From: Buxus sempervirens
Lineage: Eukaryota > Streptophyta > Magnoliopsida > Buxales > Buxaceae
NCBI GenBank assembly: GCA_947561395.2
Contig: OX387185.1
Location: forward strand, 39,256,602 to 39,320,601
DNA length: 64,000 bases
Direction of reading: 5' to 3'
Position 1 is the stretch's first letter, and every line of letters begins with the position of its first letter. The position numbers were made by a program, and so were the translations under genes. Positions 20,755 to 31,378 of the stretch are shown piece by piece. The notes under the pieces were generated by a model, which had not been told where the DNA came from, made no database searches, and was given only the letters and a program-made list of their open reading frames with translations.

Positions 20755-21005
20755 CCGGGCGCTAGGCGCGAGGTCAGCGCGAAGTGGGCGGACCGAAAAC
20801 AGCGAAAAAAGCACCCAAAAACGAAGTGGGCGCACCCAAAATGAAGTGAGCGCACCCAAAAATGAAGTGGGCGCGAGCTGAGCGCATCCAAAATTAAGTG
20901 AGCGCGAGGTGAGCGCATCCAAAACTAAGTGGGCGCGAGCTGAGCGCATCCAAAACTAAGTGGGCGCCAAGTGAGCGCACCCAAAAATGAAGTAAGCGCA
21001 TATAC
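20755..21005. repeat. GCGC-type tandem array in B2 (period about 31 bp)
   Basis: Units of AAGTGGGCGCGAGCTGAGCG plus a CATCCAAAACT-type spacer, period 31 bp for the clearest ones, and shorter half-units of about 20 bp to their left. Arms are GC-palindromic. It occupies the region downstream of the LTR TATA box, where B1 carries its second CCGT array. Confidence 0.85.
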
Positions 21006-22002
21006 CCTGATTTTCTGTTTTTTTAGCCCGAACTCCATTTGTGATGGTTTTTAAGCTATGTAATCCATTTTTAATGGTTTTTAAGCTCTCTACGCACTTT
21101 CTGGGGATCCTTAGAACCCCAGAAGACCTCTAAACATAAATGGAAATTAATGTAGGCTTCTCTAACATCCGAACCCGAGATCTCCCCGCCCACACCCAAA
21201 TCCAAAAACCTACCAAACAGAACATGAATAATGACGAAGGGAACATGGGGTTATCTGGATACAAGAGATGCAAAGATCAAGGAGAACATGCTCCCCTTTG
21301 AATCACACAAGCACTAAACGAAATAACAGAAAAGAGAATATAGCAATGAACTTATTTATTTTGGGCCAGAGGCCATCGGGAACGTTACCTGGGTGTTTCA
21401 ACACCTCTCCGAAGTGGGTGGAGCCTCCTTGGAGCGTGCGAGCAGCCACCAGAGCAACACCTCTCCCCACCAACGGCACGATCTCCTCCGGGCTTGACCT
21501 CCTTCGGGTTTGATGAGGAAGAAGAGGAAGAGAGGAATGGGGAGGTCTGGTTTTTTTCTTTGGGAAAGATGATGGTAAAGACCACCTTCGAATGCCTCGG
21601 GCCAAAAAAATCTCCAACAACAACCCTCTGAACCAAAAATCCCAACCCCCGCAAATGAAGGTTGCTGCGGCCTTTATAGAAGGAGAAATGGGCATCCGCC
21701 CACTTTGGTGCCCAGCTCGCGCCCACTTGCTGTCGCTGGGCGCGAGCGACAAAATCATTAAAACATTAAATGCCGCCGCGGGTTTGTTTAAAAAATATGA
21801 AAATTAAGATATAGTACCTGGGATATTTAGGTTTAATATTATTTTATTCAGATATTTTCAGATACTTTCAGATTGGTCCCTGGGATATTTTGAATGTTTG
21901 GATATTTACGGATTTGATCCCAGAGATATTTTCCTGCTCAACTTGCCACGTGTGCAGCTTTTTGCCACGTGCGCAGATTGCCGGTTTTGCTGCTCGGGAA
22001 TT

Positions 22003-22410
22003 TTGTCAGCTCATATTTTTTTCATCCGGGCTCCGATCTGGGCAAACTCAGTTGCGTTAGAATTGTATCGGAGCCCTCTATCCAATGGCATGGGGGTAAG
22101 CACCTGGATCGGATTTTAGCAGAAAGTCAACTTTTGGCTTTGCCCAAGTTTGACTGCCCGCAGAACCTTCATCCGGACTCCGATTCCCGCAAACTCAGTT
22201 GCGCTGGAATCGTGTTGAGATCCTCTATCCAATGATATAAAGCAAGGCCTCTGGATCAGATTTTAGCAGAAAATCAACTTTTGGCTTCGCCTAAGTTTGA
22301 CCCCCCGTAGAACCTTCATCCGGACTCCGATTCCTGCAAACTCAGTTGCGTTGGAATCGTGTCGAGATTCTCTATCCAATGATATAAAGCAAGGTGGCCA
22401 AATATCACTT
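22003..22410. repeat. Threefold repeat of about 145 bp in B2
   Basis: Three diverged copies contain CATCCGGACTCCGATT, GCAAACTCAGTTGCG and CTATCCAATG, then AAAGTCAACTTTTGGC. B1 has about two related copies at 9300-9560. Located near the minus-strand start of the LTR. Confidence 0.85.
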
Positions 22411-22563
22411 AATCAAAAAGTCAACTTTTTGTCCCCTCGGGGTTTGACTTTCTGCCAGGGTTTTGAGCTGTTTTGCTGTCTTTTAGCACATTTTTTTGTT
22501 TTCTTATTTTCTTTTCTTTTCTTTTTTTTCTTTTTTGGTTTGATCAAAATTTGGGTGCTTACA

Positions 22564-22671
22564 GTCATCAAGAAGGTCTTGTCAGGGGGTGCACTCATCT
22601 TGACAGAAATGGACGGGATAGATTTTCCTAAACTAATTAACTTTGATGCGGTAAAAAGGTATTTTCCTTGA
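22564..22671 (+). pseudogene. C-terminal tail of E2 integrase
   Basis: After the right-hand target duplication the frame encodes KKVLSGGALILTEMDG and ends AVKRYFP with a TGA at 22669-22671. This matches the usual end of Tat-lineage integrases and continues, in the same frame, the chain interrupted at 19622. Confidence 0.9.
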
Positions 22672-23650
22672 TTGAATGTTACTAGGAAATGATCCGAGGC
22701 CATCCTTCTTTATTTCCTTCAAAATTTTAATCCCTAGTCTAGCCAAGTTGAACCAGTTCGTTTCTTTGATAAACCTATACCGAACTTACAGTCTTACACT
22801 GGGGCAAAACAAATTGGGGCAAGGCTAATTGGGGCAAAGATCAGAAAAAAAAAGCAAAAAAATGGCAAATGAAAGCCAAGTGTAAAAAGAGAGGAAAATG
22901 ACACATTTTGGGGAAATGGGGCAAAATTCATCATGACTGTAAGTCCGGTCGACCTATTTCCACATTTGAAAATTTTTGAGCCTTAATACCTTTTCTTTTA
23001 TAAACCGAGCCTAGCCTTCGTTTCGTCCTATTTCTAAGCCCTCGGTGATCTTAGTATGTTCATTCAATTCAGAGTGAAATTGGTGGTGATGGAATGCAAA
23101 AGCCGGCCCTAGTGAAAATCGTAATTGGCACTAGGGGCAATATTGGCAAGAAGAAAAGAAAGAACAAAAAGAATAAAAAGAAAAAAAAATCAGTGGTTGA
23201 GTTGATCATGGAGATCCAAGCTTGAAGAGAAATCAGCACGAGTACTGAGACCAAGCAGATTGGGAATAACGGGGTCAAACACGGAGGAAAAGCCATTTGG
23301 GGATGAACCTAAAGGTCCTAAGATGGATGGTTTTGATCCCTCCTTATTGTTTGGATTACCCTTTTCATTGTTTAACCTGGTTTTAATTCCTTTAATTATG
23401 GTGATTAAGTATATGGACCAAATTTCAAAGAAAAAAAAAGATAATAAAAAAAATAACAAAAAAAGAAAAACTATACTTTGGCCAGTGATGATAAATCAAA
23501 TACTTTTTATAAAACCTTTGTTTTTACAAGCATCTGAACATTCTGAGGCCAATAATATAAAAAACTTATTTTTGAATAAAATCCTTTGTCTTTCCTATTG
23601 GAGTTTGCTTTCGTACAAAGGTATGAAGAAAAAAAATGTGCAGGAAATAA
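22672..23650. other. E2 region between pol and antisense gene X1
   Basis: AT-rich sequence. Just after the pol stop there is a degenerate segment with ACACTGGGGCAAAACAAATT, of the kind often found downstream of Tat pol frames. An A-rich run lies near 23430-23470. No further gene recognised. Confidence 0.5.
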
Positions 23651-23652
23651 GG

Positions 23653-25334
23653 CTAGCCTCTGTCTCCTAGATGCTCTTCAAGCTCCCGAATCCGAGCTGC
23701 CTGAGTTGCAATAACTCCAGAAGCCCCCTCTGCAGCGGGATCACTCAAGAAGGAAATGACCTCATCTGAAAGGGTCTACCTGATCCACATGCTCCTAAGG
23801 CTGGCCAAAGCATCCTGGTGCTTTTGCCGCAGTACTCGGACTTCAAGGCAGTGAGCTTGCCTCTGCTCCTCAAGTTGCTTTTCCATAGCAAGATGGCGGG
23901 ATACCTGCTCTGCAAGTTGCCTCTCCATGTCAAGACCTCGTATCCTAAGCTCTTGGGCCTCTCGTACCCATATCTGCTGAAGTCGCTTGTGAGAGGCTCT
24001 CTCGGACTCCAGGATGTCTTCATAAGTAGAAGCCAAAACTACAAGAGGATGTTCGGGTACTGGGGCCTGACTCTGTATCTGCTCCTTCATCCAGAAGAGA
24101 TAGTCCTTCACATGGGACTCTGAGAAGATCGGGCTCCGCATAAAACGAACATAGGACCACTCCCTCATCAACCAAGCATTCAGCTTCATGGTGGCTAGTG
24201 AAAGTGGCCCAAGATGGTCTTCGTACCCACTTAGGATTATAATCCCTTGGGTTGCTCTGAACTGACGAAGAACCCTCAAAGGGAGGTAAAGCACAGCATG
24301 TCCCAAGCCAGCCAGGACCAAAAAGTTGCAGTCTCGAAAGCTGATCATTGTCTCTGCATTGGGCTGATAAGTACCAGGCCACCTCACCAGATCATCCCGG
24401 AGTGTAGCCAAGAAAGTAAACCAGCCCTGTTTACCTCATGGAATGTCAGGACACCCCCGGTTGCTCATCAAAATAGGAACCTTCAAGCTGGGGAAGAAGT
24501 GTCGATTGATCTCTTCAATCTAATTCAGGTGTTCAAGTAACCAAAGCTACAAAGGAGAAGGGATATTTCAGTATATTGTAAAGCAAAAGGAAAAAAAAGG
24601 CAAGCAAAAAAGAAAAAAAAAAGCTACCTGCAGGATAGGTGCACATGATAGGAAGCGCTTCTTATTCCTGTAGTAACAGTCAGTCAAAGCTTGGTACATC
24701 CCTGCCAAAATCATAAGGGCCAATCTCTCGTGCTCCCTAACCTGCATACAACTGAGATAAGGGACAAGTCTACCTCATCGTCATCCCGTGAGAAAAGCAG
24801 TTGGTTAACCACTATCAGGGTTAGAGCATTGAACCTGGCTTCCTTGTTCTCCCCCCTCAAAAGCTTCTTAGTCAGAAAAGACTTGGACAAGGTCAAAAGG
24901 GTGTCAGAATCCCCTAAATCCTTCTTCCCTATACCTAGGAAAGTAGAAGCCTCTTTCTTATAACTAGGCTTGAGGGGTGGGTTCACTACCTTCTCTGCAA
25001 ACCTCAAACCCAGGATCTTCTCAACCTCTTCAATAGTGGGGGTCATCTCGTGGTTTCCGAAATGAAAAAGGTTTAGGTCAGGTACCCAATGGCCAATCAT
25101 GGCTTCAATAATTTCCCACTTGAATGGGATGGAAGGGATGAGCAAAGTGTGGCCTAAATGAATAGAATCATATCTGATCTCTTCATCAAGGGTCATGGAA
25201 TTGACCCACCTAGTGTAGAATGAATCTACAGGGCTGTACCTGGTGAGATTAGTGGGTTTTGCTCTAAAAGGTTGTTTTGCAAGGGAGGCTGCGTGGACAG
25301 ACAATGGTAGGGCAGAAGATGATCTGGAATCCAT
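23653..25334 (-). pseudogene. Antisense plant-mobile-domain-like gene X1 (DUF7745-like)
   Basis: Starts at the ATG at 25334 (MDSRSSSALP). Exon 1 (to 24628) holds a block, IPFKWEIIEAMIGHWVPDLN with FHFGNHEMTPTIEEVEKILG, typical of plant mobile-domain/DUF7745 proteins carried by transposable elements. A one-base frame change lies near 24745. A good 81-base intron (CAG/GTAGCT to TTTGTAG) spans 24547-24627. Exon 2 has LVRWPGTYQPNAETMISF, then a long Glu/Arg/Gln-rich coiled coil (SERASHKRLQQIW to QKHQDA). Stops at about 24437 (CGA to TGA), within exon 2 near its start, and at 23776 (CAG to TAG) break it. The natural end is near 23653. Antisense to E2. Role unknown; relatives are domesticated silencing cofactors in some plants. 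Confidence 0.7.
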
Positions 25335-25440
25335 TGAGGTGATGGGAGTAAGCTAAGAATCAATGGGAGGAAGAAAAAGCAAAAAAGCGGTTTTCTAAAC
25401 TCAAAAAGTTGTAAAAAATACGCAAATCCCGAGGCTGGTT

Positions 25441-25456
25441 GCATTTATAGCATTTT
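25441..25456 (-). promoter_or_regulatory. TATA box of antisense gene X1
   Basis: The minus strand reads TGCTATAAATGCAACC about 105 bases before the X1 ATG. The 39-bp palindrome array begins immediately upstream of it. Confidence 0.65.
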
Positions 25457-25610
25457 TTAATGTATCCGATATATCAGATCGGATACAAAAGAGTCTTTTC
25501 ATATCCGATGAAATATGTCGGATACAAGGGGATGTTAATGTATCTGACATATTATATCAGATACAAAGAAGTTTTAATGTATCCGATCTGATATGTTGGA
25601 TACAAAGAAA
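25457..25610. repeat. 39-bp palindromic array upstream of X1 (4 units)
   Basis: The core G positions 25468, 25507, 25546 and 25585 give an exact 39-bp period. Arms are TGTATCCGA-type with TCGGATACA-type, spacers AAAGAAGTTTTAA-like. Arm, period and plus-strand orientation match the arrays in the E2 LTR and leader. Confidence 0.92.
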
Positions 25611-25801
25611 AATGCAAAAAAAGAAGAAGAGAAAATGGAGAAAAATCCGAATTTTTTACCTGTGTACAAGTTGTAATTGCATGAAATTGAAAAAAAAAGA
25701 GAGCTAGACAAAAGAGAATAAATAAAAAAAGGTTTTTTCCATATATAAACAAGTCTCTTTGTACAATGATAATGCAAAAAAAAAAAAATGAAAATCCTAA
25801 T

Positions 25802-28800
25802 CTACTGCTCCTGTGCAGGATCACCTCGGCATCCTCTGCCTCGTCCTCCTCTGCGACCTCTACCTTGGGATGGTCAACGACTAAAGGCATGGGAAATGAT
25901 ACGCGTGGCAGCATGGTGAGGCAACCGACCCACAACGGACTGAATCTGATACTCCAAGCAGTACTACGAAAGGTCTGGAAGCAGGTCAGGAGCAGAATCT
26001 GGTGAGGAAGCCTCAGGCTCAGCAGCAACCAGCTCAATTGGACCCTCAGCCACAGCAGTCTCGACTCCTGCAGCTCCAGAAGGCTCGGCAGCAGCAGAGG
26101 AAGGACCAATAATAGAAGTATCTGGGTCAACAGAAAGGGTCAGAAACAGAAGTATCAAGATAAACCAAAGAGGGAAAATTAAAGAAAACTTACCAGGAAT
26201 ATCTACAGCAGGAACAGGGGGATCCATCTCAACCGGATCAGCAGCAGGGATGCCCTCTGGCTCAGGGACCACCACGGGAGATGAAGGACCCACAGGATCC
26301 GCAGGAGTAGCTACCACCGGGTCAATAGCTGGGGCATCATCAGGATCAGCAGCCCGAGCCGGAGATGGATCAGGAACAGGGAAATCAGGCTCAAAGGCAG
26401 CATCCTGATCTGGGACTGGGCCCTGCAAAAGCAAAAAAGTTTATATCAGAACAGCAGGACATAGAAATGAAAGAGATGAAATTATAAAGAAACCAGATAC
26501 TTGTCTAGCCTGAAGCTCAGCAACCAGAGCCTCCAGCTCTCTGATCCGAGCATCCCTCTGGGCCACGACCGCGTCATGCTCTGCGATCATATCATCGATT
26601 GCGGCCCGCTGGCTCTGGAACCGGTCCCGCAGAGCGTTCAGCTCATGTACCTGCCAATAAGAACAAAATTAGGGTCATAAATGCAGAGTTGAAGGAAATC
26701 AGATGAAAATGATGAAGATCACAAAACTCACAGTATCATCATGAACCCGGATATAGATCCCGCCGATCTCTATCACTCCAGCCCGGGTGGGTCGATCCAT
26801 CAAGCACCCAATGGATACTCTCTGGATCTACTCGTCATAATCCCCAGCTACTGTGAGCCCCTTCGCCTCCTGATAATGATCAAACTGATCAACATCAAAA
26901 CCAGGCAGGAGCGTGTCGGGACCCACAGGAGGAGGGGGAACGGGGATATGAAGTGTGCCTATGTGCTAATAGTACAGGCGCTCTCCTAAATACATCAACC
27001 TACCAAGCCTCCCAAGGAAGCACTTGTAGGGCTGACGTCGGAGATCTTTATCAAAAGCATCTTGTACTATCATCTCCCGGGCCACCCCAATATCCACGTC
27101 ATCAAAGTGTGCCAGGATGAGCTACAAAGAAGAAAAAATGGTCAGATACAGTCAAGGTACAGGAAAAGAAATAAAAGAGAAAGGGGCAAAGAACTTAAAT
27201 CGGATCGTCGGGCACGGTCCAAGTGAACTCGAGCAGTGCGGGGCTGACTCCTATCTGCGTCTCGGACCTGGGCCGACCACCGCAAGGCAACGGGGAACTC
27301 CGCGACACCAGGCACTGGGGATGGGCAGAAGAAAGTCATGTAGGTGTACATAAACACCTGGCAAAAGAAAAATCAGTCAGGGATAAAGAAGATAAAGCCT
27401 AAGGAATAAGACAAGACAGATGAATTTAATACCTGCAGAATCTGCCAGAAGAACCTGTAGCTAACTCCATCACCTCTCGGAGCGGTCAGGCCCCGAACTA
27501 CTCGGCACAGCCCGGCCAAGATCGTCCCATATATAAGCCGACCCATGCTAGCTGGCGGGTCTGATGGAAATCTCGCAGAGCATCCTAAAAGAGGGGACTA
27601 ACACTAGCCGTGTCCTCCTAAAAGAAGCAGCTCCCGAGCATCAGCAGAAACACATGTCGGAAGATGGGTTCAAAGGCTGCATCCTCCACAATGACGGTTG
27701 CATGGGTGCAAAGGCAGCAACTGTATTATTTTCTCAACATCCCTTCATTCCGAGCCGATCGTCCCCTCATCTTCACTATGATGGAGCGATATTTTCTGGA
27801 GACGCAGTCATTCCATCTGCAAGACGTGGAGCTGGGGATCCGTCCTTCTGATTTTGTGATGATCATCGGCATTCCTCTGATGGGCGGACTATTGTTTTGG
27901 ATCGGCCTTCAATGGCGGACATTGGCCTTCTCTTGGGCTATTAGGACCTGACTAACACTAGTCGTGTCCTCCTGAAAGAAGCAGCTCCCGAGCATCAGCA
28001 GAAACACATGTCGGAAGATGGGTGCAAAGGCAACAACTGTACTCCCCTCATAATGTCGAGTAAGGCTCTCCCGCAGCCAGCTAATGGAGATACGACCACT
28101 CTGCCCGTCCCAAGCAGCATGAGGCAGGTCCTAATAGCCTAAGAGAAGGCCAATGTCTGCCACTGAAGGCTGATCCAAAACAATAGTCCGCCCCATTAGA
28201 GGAATGCCGGTGGTGATCATCACAAAATCAGAAGGACGGATCCCCAGCTCCACGTCCTGCAGATGGAATGACTGCGTCTCCGGAAAATATCGCTCCATCA
28301 TAGCGAAGATGAGGGGACGATCGGCTCGGAATGAAGGGATGCTGAGAAAATAATCTAGGTGGCACATCCCGAACTCACGCCTGAGTGCCGGAGAAAGTGT
28401 CTGCGCCAACTCACTGAATCTCCCCCAGCTGCCTCGCAGATGGGAGGGAGGATACAGAAGAGAAACGTCGGCCCGGATGCACATGGAGGGGTGGCTATCC
28501 AAACCGCTGAGGAGCTCGGTATAATGAACAGACGCTCTCAACTCTGCAGAGACCCCTAGGCGGAAAGCTACAGCAGCACCCTCCTGGCCTGAAGCTCCAG
28601 CTCGGCCTTGGCCCCGGCCCCTCTCTCCGGCTCGACCTCGGCCCCTCTCACCAACTCGGCCTCCGTCTCTCTCTCGGCCTCTACCGCGACCTCGAGTGGG
28701 AGCCACAACGGGCTAAAAGCAGAAATGATTAGTTGAAGTCGGTTTCAAATGAAGTAGGAGAGGAAAGAAGGAATTTGAATGCCTACCTCAGCAGAGCCCT

Positions 28801-28936
28801 TAGCAGAGCTCTCTCTGGCATCATCTAACGGCTCCGACAGGGTGGCGCTAGAACTCGCCTCTGTCTGATCCCGCGAAGTGGAGGGCTGATCAGCTGGATC
28901 AACCTCCTCTCGCACACGAGAGCGACTCCTAGCCAT
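25802..28936 (-). pseudogene. Antisense multi-exon plant-mobile-domain gene X2 (PMD)
   Basis: ATG at 28936 (MARSRSRVREEVD). Exon 1 ends GAG/GTAGGC at 28787; a 74-base intron (28713-28786) ends TTTTAG. Exon 2 has an Arg-Gly-rich stretch (GRGRGRERDGGRVGERGRGR), then a PMD core: FAMMERYFPETQSFHLQDVE and PSDFVMIT. Later pieces are DLPHAAWDGQSGRISISWLR, RWSAQVRDADRS (exon near 27357-27184), FDDVDIGVAREMIVQ with YLGERLYY (about 27110-26960), a coiled coil near 26500-26650 and Pro/Ala-rich repeats (25964-26434) with an intron at about 26125-26193. It ends in an Arg-Gly-rich tail at 25802. Stops at 28131, 25964 and elsewhere, and an internal rearrangement at 27.6-28.35 kb, disable it. Exon borders other than the first are approximate. 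Confidence 0.7.
27589..28355. repeat. Rearrangement in X2: inverted copy between direct repeats
   Basis: 27727-27951 is an inverted copy (roughly 93% identical by eye, with small indels) of 28130-28355, part of the PMD exon. It is flanked by direct repeats at 27589-27675 and 27950-28032 containing GTGTCCTCCT and AAGAAGCAGCTCCCGAGC. The order direct repeat, inverted copy, direct repeat, original suggests a template switch during replication or repair. Confidence 0.9.
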
Positions 28937-30255
28937 CTACATAGGGAAGTGTTTTATGAATTTCAGTTCAAATTTATCAGAAATTTTACCTTACTTTTGG
29001 TCTAGGTTTCAGTTCACAAGAATCTTACATGATTTTTTTTCAAAATTATCATGAATTGGGTCTCGAGGGAATTTTATCTCATTTTTGTTTCAGTGCAAAG
29101 TTTTTGGGAAGTGAGGGATATTTCTGTTTTCTAAAACATTTGTTTTCCTAAATCCTAAAAAAAAGATTCCTACAAAGATTAATCTTTCCTAATGTGTTAT
29201 GATTTCAGGACATGAGAAAATTGAGGGCCAAAGGGTCAAAAGCAGGCAGCATCGCAGAAATCCAAATTGGCAAGACAGGTTGGGAAGTCAATTGGAAAAA
29301 TTTTACAGCAGAGTATGGTGGTAAAATTGAAAGTGAGCATTCCACCCGCAATAGTTCATCAGAAGCCTTCACTACCGGCAATATAGAAGCAAAGAAAAAA
29401 AAAAAGAAAAAGAAAGGCATGCAATCAAAAATTCCAGTGGGAGGTCACCACCAACAGGAAATCAGGATTCAAGTCAAAGAAAATTTTTTTTGGTAGCAGG
29501 GTATTAGTAGCATATCATTCGAAAAATCATGCAATTTGACCTCCACTGGCAGACAGCTCAAGAATTGGCATGATCAATTTGGAAGTCAAAGCAAATGGTG
29601 AAAAAAGAAGAAGAAAGAACAGCATGGTATTTACAAATCAAAAGTAATCAATTCGGTCAGAATTCCTCATCAGTAGAAATTCCAAGCAATGCAAGTGAGA
29701 GTCATAGCATCACAAGAAAAAAAAATGAAACATTGCAATTCAGGAAAAATGAATCGTGTTTGTTCAAAACAACCAAGGCAATTGCGAGAATCGGTGAACA
29801 AAAAATTCATCAACACATCAAGCTCAAGATTTGCAGAAATTCGTGAACAAAATTGCTCGAAATTGGGAACCAACATGAATAAGCACTCATTGTCAGGGAC
29901 AGTAGAGAAATGGGCGACTGATGGCAAGCTGGAAATCGGATGTGAGAGGAACGTTGCCTAGGTCGCCGGAACACCAATGGAATATCACTAGAGCTGGCAC
30001 GACGGCGTCGGATGAGGAAGTTACCAGAAATCAGAGCAGAAAGAGCCGAACTAGGGCTCGACAAATGAATCTTGAGCGTTGGAAGTCGTCGGACCTAGCA
30101 AAGTGGTCGCCGGCAACAATGGAGGGCACCGGAGCTACTGGAAATCGCTGGAGAAGAAGGAAGAGTAGTCGGAGAAGAAGGGTCTGTAGCCGGTTTGAGT
30201 ATTCAGAGAAGAAGAGAAGAAAGGAAAATTCGCGGTCGTGCGCAACTTAATAAAA
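28937..30255. other. E2 3' region upstream of X2, no gene recognised
   Basis: Plus-strand open stretches here are biased in composition (Lys/Arg-rich) and match nothing I recognise. On the minus strand it could be the 5' flank of X2. Confidence 0.5.
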
Positions 30256-30330
30256 ACAAGTGTATCCGACAAAGCATGTCGGATACAAATAGCGGTCTTC
30301 TTATCCGACGAGTTACGACGGATACGAAAG
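30256..30330. repeat. 39-bp palindromic array near the E2 3' end (2 units)
   Basis: Two units with core G at 30268 and 30307. The first is TGTATCCGAC paired with GTCGGATACA; the second TATCCGAC with a decayed right arm. Same type as at 25457, 11270 and the LTR. Confidence 0.85.
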
Positions 30331-30435
30331 GAAAAACAAAAAAAGAAAAAAAAGGAGAAAAACAAAATAAAAAAGGAAAAAAGAGAAAAAGAAAAGAAAA
30401 AAAAAGAAAAGAGAAAAGAAAAAGAAAAAATATGC
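30331..30435. repeat. Purine-rich low-complexity tract
   Basis: About 100 bases almost entirely A and G (AAAGAAAAAGAAAAG-like). It produces spurious Lys/Glu-rich frames. Confidence 0.85.
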
Positions 30436-30690
30436 TCCAAAGTCTGTTATTTTTCACAAAAAAACCCTATTTTTGGCTTAAAATCCACATCATAGCCATG
30501 AGAGCTCAGTGGAATTTAGGACAACTTGGGGAAATGTGTTGGCCAAAAAGGAAGATATTCATTCAATTTTTTCAACTTGGTTCGGGAAAAAAAATCAGTT
30601 TTCAAAAATCTTATTTTTGGGCTTAAAATCCACTTCACAGCCACGAGAGCTCAGTGGAATTTAAGACATCTTGGAGAGATGCCCCCTTAA
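30436..30690. repeat. Imperfect duplication before the E2 polypurine tract
   Basis: Two blocks (about 30466-30530 and 30607-30680) share CTTAAAATCCAC, TCACAGCCA-like and GAGAGCTCAGTGGAATTT. No function evident. Confidence 0.7.
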
Positions 30691-30819
30691 ACTTAGGGCT
30701 TTTTGGCAAATCTTCACTCAAAAATTATTTTGCAAAATTGAATTGAACCAAACAAATAATGGTTAAGGGAGTGCAATTTGGGCTTGTCTAATCTTTGCAG
30801 CTCATTGCTTCACAACTCC

Positions 30820-30835
30820 CGTAAAGAGGGGCAGT
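30820..30835 (+). other. Polypurine tract of E2
   Basis: GTAAAGAGGGGCAGT ends exactly at the LTR start TGTAGACACC. A purine run at this point is the plus-strand primer of LTR elements. Confidence 0.75.
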
Positions 30836-30936
30836 TGTAGACACCCCGAATTGCACAGTAAAAATGAAGAATAATTGGCAAAAATCATTATCTCCTTTGA
30901 AACCAGCACAAAATTTGGGAAAATAGGCATTCTTCT

Positions 30937-31083
30937 TTGTATCCGACAACTCAGGTCGGATACAAGCACACTTCTTCGTATCCGACATAAGTTGTCGGAT
31001 ACAAGCAGGCTTTAATGTATCCGATATCATATGTCAGATACATATAGGCACTCGTGTATCCTACCTGATATGTCGGATACATG
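30937..31083. repeat. 39-bp palindromic array in the E2 3' LTR (4 units)
   Basis: Units start at 30939, 30978, 31017 and 31056, exactly 39 bp apart. The first is perfect: TTGTATCCGAC and GTCGGATACAA around a 7-base loop. The second has 10-base perfect arms; the third and fourth carry two mismatches. It sits 165-310 bases upstream of the TATA box. Confidence 0.95.
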
Positions 31084-31246
31084 TTTTTTGCTCAAAATTA
31101 GGGTTTTCCGAGAGTTTTCACTTTTTACCATCATATCCTTCATTAAATGAGTGGAAATCTCGGAAATAGCCTTAGGGTTAAGGTTGGTGGGCTCTAGACA
31201 TTATGTTGTGTCTACCATCCCACCAATCCTAACCCTGGCCTTTGCC

Positions 31247-31378
31247 TATAAATAGGAGGCTCCTCCTTAAGCAAAAGGCCATTAATTTTTGCTAATAACT
31301 TTTGCCAAGAAGTTGGAGATCAAAGAACTCCGAGTGAAGAGGGGAACCGCTGCAGTCTTGCTTCCAGAAGCCCAAGTA
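31247..31378 (+). promoter_or_regulatory. E2 LTR TATA box, first exon and splice donor
   Basis: TATAAATAGGAGG at 31247, then about 125 bases without an ATG, then CCAA/GTAAGT with GT at 31376-31377. The layout is conserved in all family A LTRs of the window. Confidence 0.7.

Larger units (their letters stand above)
19623..22563 (-). mobile_element. Solo LTR B2 (family B, 2941 bp) inside E2 integrase
   Basis: The plus strand begins TGTGCGCGCC and ends GGGTGCTTACA, flanked by exact 5-bp repeats GTCAT. No internal domain is present, so it is a solo LTR. Termini and the block around GGAGTCGCCACTGCCTGA match B1. A minus-strand TATA (CTATAAAGG, near 21680) gives its orientation. It holds a GCGC-type repeat array where B1 has CCGT palindromes, and a threefold 145-bp repeat near its minus-strand start. 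Confidence 0.93.

Noticed and set aside
27564-27951. Plus-strand gene at 27.6-27.95 kb
   Set aside because: Its PMD-like peptide arises because the inverted copy of the X2 exon lies in this orientation; no independent start, promoter or exon structure.
30195-30626. Lys/Arg-rich plus-strand open frame of 143 codons
   Set aside because: Composition is dictated by the purine tract and there is no conserved motif.
11270-31083. CRISPR-like look of 39-bp palindromic arrays
   Set aside because: Units are contiguous tandem repeats with similar spacers, no cas genes occur, and the DNA is plainly plant nuclear.
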